Source: Otatea glauca (taxonomy: Eukaryota; Streptophyta; Magnoliopsida; Poales; Poaceae). From it: a stretch of DNA of 64,000 nucleotides. Under the pieces are notes generated by a model. It saw nothing but the letters and a program-made list of their open reading frames with translations, made no database searches and had not been told where the DNA came from. The translations under genes and the position numbers were made by a program. Location of the stretch: contig CM070730.1 of the NCBI GenBank assembly GCA_036346275.1, positions 45,740,918-45,804,917 on the forward strand, read 5' to 3'. Each line of letters opens with the position of its first letter. Position 1 is the first letter of the stretch. Positions 57,526-64,000 of this stretch are shown here, in pieces.

Positions 57526-58299
57526 TCACAATACAAAAAGAATAGCCGGTATTGGTTTTTCAACCATCAGCAAGTCCAAGAAGAGCTCACGTAGCCACTC
57601 TACCTCAACAGTGGCTATGTCAAGTGCTACAAGCTCAGCCTCCATAGTTGACCTCGTCAATATGGTCTGTTTGCAAGACCTCCATGAAACTGCAGCACCG
57701 CCCAAAGTGAATACATATCCACTAGTGGCTTTGATCTTATCAGCATCTGAGATGCAGTTGGAATCACTATAACTTTCCAGTATCGTAGGATACCCATTGT
57801 AGTGAAGTCCATAAGCATCGGTACCTCTCAAGTATCTCATGACACGATCTAGTGTAGTCCAGTGATCATTTCCCGGGTTTGAAGTAAACCGGCTCAATTT
57901 GCTTACAGCAAATGAAATATCAGGCCTAGTTGCACTAGCCAGATATATGAGAGAACCAATTATTTGAGAGTATCTCAATTGATCTATCCCTTGTCCTCTG
58001 TTCTTTCGAAGTTTTAGACTCGGGTCATATGGTGTTGGAGATATTTTGCAATCTGAGTACCCATAACGACTCAGAATTTTCTCCACATAATGAGACTGCT
58101 TTAAAGTAATCTCATTCTCACCCTTAATAAACTTGATGTTAAGAATAACATCAGCCTCTCCCAGATCCTTTATATCAAAACTTTGAAACAAGAATGATTT
58201 AACATCATTTATCACATTGATACTAGTCCCAAAGATTAGTATGTCATCGACATACAAACACATGATCACCCCTTTACCCCCACCAAACCTATAATACAC
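57526..58299 (-). pseudogene. copia RT C-terminal part and RNase H
   Basis: The minus-strand open frame (257 codons) starts at the junction with VYYRFGGGKGVIMCLYVDD (catalytic YVDD) and continues through IKDLGEADVIL, IGSLIYLASATRPDISFAV, SGYVFTLGGAAVSWRS and KQTILTRSTMEAELVAL (RNase H). It ends after PIPAIL by frameshift. The usual continuation (KNLADPFTKGLS) is readable in other frames near 57400-57370. It is 5'-truncated and not functional. Confidence 0.85.
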
Positions 58300-59016
58300 A
58301 CGCGGTGCACGTTTTTTGCGAAGGAGCGTCTGGCAAAACCCGAAAATACAAAATGGTCCATTCTTTACGGAGAGGCCCCCGAAACTTCTAGATTTTTCTC
58401 GAAAAGGCCCCCGAAATTTCCTGAAATTGCAGATTAGCCTATTTATTGTTTGGAAAGGACCTCAAAACTCCTGTTATTTTTCGAGAAGGGGCACGAAATA
58501 TCCTAAAATTACATATTAGTCTTTTTTTTTGCTTGAAGGCCCACAAAGCTACTTTAGCGTCCCCGGAAATTCCTTTTTTCCCAAAAAAATAAAAATAAAA
58601 CTAAAATTACATCATTGTTCGTTTTTCCCCCCGAAAATTCCGTAAGGTTACCAAATAGCCTAAGTTTCCTCCTGAGCTTCCGAAAATTATTTTTAGCGTA
58701 TCATTTTGTTCTTTTGTTTGTTTTTGGCATCCTATTTTTTACGGAGGGCCACTCAAATGTTAGCGTAGCCACCCGAGCTTCCGAAAATTATTTTTAGCGC
58801 ATCATTTTGTATGGAGAGGAACTCCAATTTTTACATAGCCCCCTTCGGAACTTCCAGAATTAATTTTTAATGCATCGTTTTTTACGGAAATTTTCCCAAA
58901 ACTTTCTAAAATTACATATTTATCCATTTTCCCCTTTTAGGCTCCCAAAAGTCAAGCGATTTTTACCGCTTTGCTTGCAGCGGCCGGCGCGGCGTGCGCC
59001 GCGCCCACGTGTCTAG
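58300..59016 (+). mobile_element. Helitron-like element with strong 3' hairpin
   Basis: The 3' end has a 9-bp perfect stem GGCGCGGCG/CGCCGCGCC (58986-58994 and 58997-59005, 2-nt loop), then 7 nt, then CTAG (59013-59016) followed by T. The interior has drifting units with CCGAAAATT, ATTTTTAGCGCATCATTTTG and AAATTACATATTAGTC. The 5' end is uncertain: the left side abuts the broken copia RT at 58299, but no clear A|TC start is seen. Confidence 0.65.
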
Positions 59017-59345
59017 TACTTTTTACATTTTTTCATGCCCAATCTGATCCATTCTAAATATTTCAAAAACTACTACAAATCTTAAAATACCTACCTAACT
59101 ATTGCTACTCTATATAGCTAAAGCAAAAATTGATAGAAGCAAAAAAATATACATGCGACGTTACCGATGACTTCTTCCTCCTCCTTCCCTTCCCTTTCTC
59201 CACCTCCTTCTCCACCTCTTCTTCCTCTGCCTTCTCTTCCTCCTCCTTCCCCTCTTTCTCCCTTTTTCTTTTCCTTCTCCTCCTCCTCCTCTCTTTCTTT
59301 CGGACGGTAGATGTGAGCAAAAATGCAGCTGTTATGGCTGATAGC
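59017..59345. other. Intergenic, contains a polypyrimidine tract
   Basis: No gene. The main feature is the tract at 59171-59300. Confidence 0.4.
59171..59300. repeat. 130-bp polypyrimidine (CTTCCTCC-type) tract
   Basis: Almost pure C/T on the plus strand with TTCCTCC and TCTCCTTT units. Lys/Glu-rich and Ser-rich open frames on either strand are artefacts of the tract. Confidence 0.85.
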
Positions 59346-59590
59346 GCGTGCTTAGCTAGTTGTTAGTCTCTTTGTCGCCATTTCAAATGGCGACACATCT
59401 TTGTAGCCATCGGCGATAGGTCTCTGTTGCCGTTTGGAATGGTGACAGGTCTCTATCGCTGTTTGAAATGGCGACAGAAGTATTACCACCATTCTAAATG
59501 GCGTCAGTACGGTAGTTCTATAAAAATTTTAACGATATATTATTTTTGTAATTTTTTAGAAAATATATTATTAAAAAAATTCTCATTTCG
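59346..59590. repeat. Segment with GTCGCC(N)nGGCGAC motifs, relative of the kinase-intron MULE
   Basis: Words such as GTCGCCATTTCAAATGGCGAC (shortened here), TCTCTGTTGCCGTTTGGAA and GGCGACAGAAG repeat in both orientations. They are followed by an AT-rich tail with TTTTTGTAATTTTTTAG. The combination mirrors the arms of 23924-24637 (GCCTCTGTCGCCC plus TTGCAAAAATATACC), suggesting a degraded related element. Confidence 0.45.
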
Positions 59591-60329
59591 CCGAGGTTAG
59601 ACTTGTAACGCAAGAGATATGCGATGTGCGACCGAAGAGCTTGGTTTGGAGGGCAGCTGGCACAATCTGGGAGCTCAGACCTGGGCCAGCAGGACTAGCG
59701 CTTCTAAGACAACGTGCGCCAACGTGAGGTTGGTTCCAAGTCAAAGATCGTGGCCGTTGCTGAGCTCGGACCTGACCCTGGAACACAGAAATGAGAATTT
59801 TCCTAGCCTATTTTAGTTTGTTGTTTGCAAATCTAGTCCTCTCTCGAGTCGAATTGTAAATCTAGCCCTCTCCCTTATTGTAGAAGACGCAGTATGTGAC
59901 ATCTGGTACCTACCGTGCCTGGGCAGTGCCAGAGCCGGCAAGCGCAGCAACCGGCGGGCGAGCAACGACAGCCGCGGCCAACGAGCATGGGTGCAGCATG
60001 CTACTGCGGTAGGTAAGCGGAAGAGACCCTGCTGCGGCTGGTGAGCGCAGGAATGATCAAGAGGGGCTAGATTTGTAATTCCACCCTAGAAAAGGCTAAA
60101 TTTACGAAAAGAAACCTAAAAAAGTGAGTAGTTCGTGAACACATAACAAAACAACCAGGGCCGTTGGGCCCAACACACAAAAGCAAGCCAACAACAATCT
60201 GGAATTTTTTGCTTAATCAGCTCCTTTCTCACTTTTTCTTTTTGCAAAAGTACCATGTACGACCTGGTTTGCAAAATTGCCTCCCTCTCCAACTACAAAG
60301 CCATGACAGGTATTGAATTGATCATTTTT
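59591..60329. other. Intergenic, with dispersed repeat copy 2 at about 59820-60120
   Basis: GCAAATCTAGTCC, AAATCTAGCCCTC, a GC-rich centre, GACATCTGGTACCTACC and GGCTAAATTTACG place 59820-60120 in the same dispersed family as 3840-4112. Small frames at 59583-59816 have no domain. Confidence 0.35.
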
Positions 60330-60665
60330 CTAGCCTCCTTCCTCTTATTTTTCGCAAATTTGGCTCTTTTTCAAATGAAATTGCAAATCTAGCCTCCTCC
60401 CTCACCGCGAAAGGTGCGGCAGGTGATACCTATCCCCTGCCGCGTCCGGGTAGAGCGGAAACCGATGCTACCGTGCTAAGGAACGTGGCAACCAGCTCGA
60501 GCACAGGAGCAAGCGCTGTCGCGCCAGGGGAGCACAGGAGGGGCCGTCGCAGCCACGGTCGGTGAGCACGGGAGGCACTTTCGCTGTAGAAGAGCACAAA
60601 AAGTGCCTTCCGTGGTAGGGAAGGGATTAGATTTGTAATCCAATTCGAAAATGAGTCATTTAAAA
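60330..60665. repeat. Dispersed 'aaatctag...ggtgatacctacc' repeat, copy 3
   Basis: GCAAATTTGGCTC, GCAAATCTAGCCTCC, a GCAGGTGATACCTATCC box, a GC-rich centre and GATTAGATTTGTAATCC, the same order as copies 1 and 2. Boundaries are approximate. Confidence 0.4.
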
Positions 60666-61045
60666 AAAAGAAACGGGCTAAAAAAATGAAGCTTTCATGT
60701 GTATACGTTACCTAGGGTAACTGAAAAGAGAGGAGAGTGCTCGCCGGGAGAGTTTCCGTGGCCGATGAGCACGATAGCACGTCGCGTCGGCGTTGTCCTG
60801 CCACCTGCCATTATGATCCGCAGGCATGCACCGGCCATTCTGATCTATGTGATTATTAAGTTCGCTTCAAGTGGTAGGTACGAGAGCTCTCGTCAGAGCT
60901 CTAAATGAAATAAGAATATTGCAGTATATCAATGTATTCATGTACTTGCATGCAGGCATTGAAAGTTAATTGCATCCTCGAGTGGAGAGTAACTGAATAG
61001 TACTACCTGATCTCCATCGTATTATTGCTGATAGTGGAGAGTAAC
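60666..61045. other. Intergenic, no gene recognised
   Basis: The small open frame at 60699-60908 has no domain. GTGGAGAGTAACTG occurs twice (about 60982 and 61034), the second directly before the LTR. Confidence 0.35.
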
Positions 61046-61967
61046 TGTCGGCGTTTCGAGCACCGGCAAGTAAATTTGTAAGTCTAAGGGGTCGCGCGTT
61101 CCACTCCCTGAATGGTTAGACTCGGAAGTCCAAGATGCATACTGGTTCGGGCCGAAGGTCCCTACTCCAGTTCGTGTGGTGGTGTTGTATTACTCTTGGT
61201 ACAGATGACTGCACAAAGTTTTACAAGCGAGAATGCCAATGGCTTAGCGAGATAGGTTTGATAGCGCTCTCTCTCTCTTTCGCCCCTTTGCCTCTGGGGT
61301 TCTGCCTCTTTTATACGAAAGGAAGGGGCAGGTTACATCGAATTGGGGAGGGCGAGATGACCTATACTAGGAGCTTCGGTCCTTCGTTCACTGATCGATC
61401 ATCGCCCGTCGCCTGCGTCTTTGGGTCGGTAGCTTAGCTGGTCGAGCGGTTAGGTATTTTCGGAAATGGCGTACACGCCTCTGCGAACCTTTCGAGTGTT
61501 GGCGTTCTTGCGCTGGCGTGGGTGTTGCCTCGGGAGAGGTGCGTCTTCATCTTGTATGTGACGGTGATGGGGTGGGAGCATGACTTGGTCGATCATTAAA
61601 CCTTCTTGGGAAGGAGCCACCGCCCTTGTATAGTCGCCGATTGACCCGTTCTCAGGTGCGTGGGTGTTGGTGGTAGAAGTTTTGACACGCGCGCCCTTGG
61701 CGGTTGTCTTGGCACGATCGAAGTCAAGGGATCCCGACCTGCTGCGGGGGTCGGGAGCTCTGCTTGGTCGGAGCCGATGGGTCTCGTCATTGCGGGGTCG
61801 GAGCCCCGCAGTCGGAGCGCTTCCTCGTCGGTCGGGAAGGGATGTCTCGCGTGGCTTTGTCGGTGCCGATCGGTAATGGGCTAGGAGCGGCTGTTGGGCT
61901 TGAGTGTGCTTGAGGCCGCCGGCTCGTCGCTTTGGGCGTTGGGTGCGGCTGTTATAAGTATTCGTCA
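61046..61967 (-). repeat. 3' LTR of a Tat-type gypsy element
   Basis: Starts TGTCGGCGTTTCGAGCACCG on the plus strand, the typical start of reversed grass Tat/Retand LTRs, and ends ...GTATTCGTCA (922 bp). In element sense the upstream neighbour is CTCGGGGTTCGAGGCTACT, a polypurine-like tract (61986-61968). A minus-strand TATAAAA box is at 61315-61309. The partner LTR lies beyond the window. Confidence 0.7.
61309..61315 (-). promoter_or_regulatory. TATA box in the Tat-type LTR
   Basis: TATAAAA on the minus strand in the middle of the LTR, consistent with leftward polarity. Confidence 0.45.
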
Positions 61968-64000
61968 AGTAGCCTCGAACCCCGAGTGATTTATTGATCG
62001 GTTGGGGTTGAGCTTGAAGAGAATAGTGGTGGATCGAGCGGTTGGCCCGACCGATTAGGTCAAGCGATTTACGCAAGGTGTACCCCAGCGGATCGGCGGT
62101 TGCCGGAAATGCGGGGTATTGAACCGCCGGGGCTTTGAATCACCTCGTTGCGCGCGCCGCGCACGGCTTGGCGTGCCTCGCCCGCTCGTCTTCCGGACTG
62201 CTTCGGGTTCTGGTGAAGGGCGCTTTGTTTAACGTCGTAGCTAGACCGTGCCTTTGTCGGCAAGGACGACCGCGATGCCTCTGCGCGAGGTTCGGGAGTC
62301 CGAGTGCTCGTTTAACGTCGTAGCTAGACCGTGCCTTGGTCGGCAGGGACGACCGCGATGCCTCTGCGTGAGGTTCGGGTGCCCGAGTGCTCGTTTAACG
62401 TCGTAGCTAGACCGTGCCTTAGTCGGCAGGGACGACCGACCGTGCCTTGGTCGGCAGGGACGACCGCGATGCCTCTTCGTGAGGTTCGGGTGTCCGAGTG
62501 CTCGTTTAACGTCGTAGCTAGATTCGTGCCTTAGTCGGCAGGGACGACCGCGATGCCTCTGCGCGAGGTTCGGGTGTCCGAGTGCTCGTTTAACGTCGTA
62601 GCTAGACCGTGCCTTGGTCGGCAGGGACGACCGCGATGCCTCTTCGGGAGGTTCGGGTGTCCGAGCGCTCGTTTAACGTCGTAGCTAGACCGTGCCTTGG
62701 TCGGCAGGGACGACCGCGATGCCTCTGCGCGAGGTTCGGGTGTCCGAGTGCTCGTTTAACGTCGTAGCTAGACCGTGCCTTGGTGGCAGGGACGACCGCG
62801 ATGCCTCTTTGTGAGGTTCGGTTGTCCGAGCGCTCGTTTAACGTCGTAGCTAGACCGTGCTTTAGTCGGCAGGGACGACCGACCGTGCCTTGGTCGGCAG
62901 GGACGACCGCGATGCCTCTTCGTGAGGTTCGGGTGTCCGAGTGCTCGTTTAACGTCATAGCTAGACCGTGCCTTGGTCGTCAGGGACGACCGCGATGCCT
63001 CTGCGTGAGGTTCGGGTGCCCGAGTGCTCGTTTAACGTCGTAGCTAGACCGTGCCTTAGTCGACAGGGACGACCGACCGTGCCTTGGTCGGCAGGGACGA
63101 CCGCGATGCCTCTTCGTGAGGTTCGAGTGTCCGAGTGCTCGTTTAACGTTGTAGCTAGACCGTGCCTTGGTCGGCAGGGACGACCGCGATGCCTCTTCGT
63201 GAGGTTCGGGTGTCCGAGCGCTCGTTTAATGTCGTAGCTAGACCGTGCCTTGGTCGGCAGAGACGACCGCAATGCCTCTGCGCGAGGTTCGGGTGTCCGA
63301 GTGCTCGTTTAATGTCGTAGCTAGACCGTGCCTTAGTCGGCAAGGACGACCGACCGTGCCTTGGTCGGCAGGGACGACCGCGATGCCTCTTCGGGAGGTT
63401 CGGGTGTCCGAGCGCTCGTTTAACGTCGTAGCTAGACCGTGCCTTGGTCGGCAGGGACGACCGCGATGCCTCTGCGCGAGGTTCGGGTGTCTGAGCGCTC
63501 GTTTAACGTCTTAGCTAGACCGTGCCTTGGTCGACAAGGACGACCGCGATGCCTCTTCGTGAGGTTCGGTGTCCGGCGCTCGCTTAACGTCGTAGCTAGA
63601 CCGTGCCTTGGTCGGCAGGGACGGCCGGCCGTGCCTTGGTCGGCGAGGGCGACGCGATGCCTCTGCGTGAGGTTGGGACAACCGACCGTGCCTTGGTCGG
63701 CGGGGGCGACCGCGATGCCTTCGTGAGGTTCGGTGTCAGAGTGCTCGTTTAACGTCGTAGCTAGACCGTGCCTTAGTCGGCGGGGACGATCGGCCGTGCC
63801 TTGGTCGGCGAGGGCGACCGCGATGCCTCTTCGTGAGGTTCGGTGTCCGAGTGCTCGTTTAACGTCGTAGCTAGGCCGTGCCTTGGTCGGCGGGGGCGGC
63901 CGCGATGCCTCTTCGCGAGGTTGGTGTCCGAGTGCTCGTTTAACGTCGTAGCTAGACCGTGCCTTGGTCGGCGAGGGCGACCGCGATGCCTCTGCGTTAG
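61968..64000 (-). mobile_element. Internal 3' region of the Tat-type gypsy element (continues beyond window)
   Basis: Contains the polypurine-like tract next to the LTR, about 250 bp of unique sequence, then a long tandem array. No coding domain is reached before the window ends. Open frames on both strands are products of the array. Confidence 0.55.
62215..64000. repeat. Tandem array of 83-bp and 111-bp monomers
   Basis: The landmark TTTAACGTCGTAGCTAGACC recurs at 62228, 62311, 62394, 62505, 62589, 62672, 62755, 62837, 62948, 63031, 63142, 63225, 63308, 63419, 63502, 63583 (altered), 63748, 63858 and 63939. Spacings are mostly 83 (81-84) with repeated 110-111 values and one of 165. The longer monomer contains a second copy of a 28-bp piece built on CCGTGCCTTRGTCGGCAGGG. 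The array runs off the right edge. Confidence 0.95.

Larger units (their letters stand above)
55761..58299 (-). mobile_element. Second Ty1-copia element, 3' half only
   Basis: The 3' LTR at 55761-56767 is followed, in reverse sense, by a polypurine tract (TTGGTGGGGAT, about 56778-56768), a non-coding stretch, RNase H and the end of RT. The coding homology stops abruptly at 58299, where Helitron-like sequence begins. The 5' part is not present further right in the window, so it was lost or moved. Confidence 0.75.

Noticed and set aside
59105..59366. Lys/Glu-rich and Ser-rich ORFs
   Set aside because: Translation of a polypyrimidine/polypurine tract.
62331..63726. Repeated protein-like ORFs on both strands
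   Set aside because: Products of the 83/111-bp tandem array; frames change with monomer length and both strands are open.
62215..64000. CRISPR-like regularly spaced repeat
   Set aside because: Monomers are contiguous, without unique spacers, in a plant retrotransposon.

Overview
The window looks like nuclear DNA from a grass (Poaceae, plausibly panicoid). The genes have introns and their first exons are GC-rich. Between them lie MITEs, Helitron-like elements and nested LTR retrotransposons of types common in grass genomes. I see no rRNA, tRNA, CRISPR array or organellar gene. The species cannot be fixed by reading alone.

Three host genes can be supported. (1) A conserved plant protein of unknown function (142 aa, three exons, minus strand, 4549-7158), whose exons are hidden inside misleading long ORFs. 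(2) A CDK-like Ser/Thr kinase with an N-terminal myristoylation-type motif (747 aa, eight exons, plus strand, 19374-24928). (3) A PLS-class, E-subgroup pentatricopeptide-repeat protein (671 aa, no intron, 25910-27925), probably an organellar RNA-binding factor.

Layout: 1-344 CACTA transposon end; 2699-3728 PIF/Harbinger-like element carrying a nested hAT MITE; 4549-7158 gene 1 with a hAT MITE in its first intron; 7195-13115 a 3-kb tandem duplication that starts in the promoter/5' leader of gene 1; 14069-16808 a compact non-autonomous gypsy element with 546-bp LTRs and a TSD; 17160-17650 Helitron-like element in reverse; 19374-27925 the kinase and PPR genes, with a 714-bp fold-back MULE in the last kinase intron; 28457-29124 hAT element.

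From 29842 to 46165 there is a decayed copia element (minus strand) split by a 12-kb chromovirus-type gypsy element (31588-43549, TSD TCAAG) and by a small Helitron. From 46165 to 55478 there is a pair of ~500-bp inverted arms about 7 kb apart. Between them lie a gypsy fragment, a fold-back MITE, hAT-like ends, an unclassified LTR and a 2849-bp solo LTR (TSD GAACC). A second copia 3' half follows (55761-58299) and abuts another Helitron terminus (59016). The right edge (61046-64000) is the 3' LTR of a Tat-type gypsy element plus an array of 83/111-bp tandem repeats that runs off the window.

The three host genes show no functional link to one another. The main interest lies in the layered history of insertions, the duplicated promoter, the fold-back element inside an expressed gene, and the retrotransposon-borne satellite-like array.
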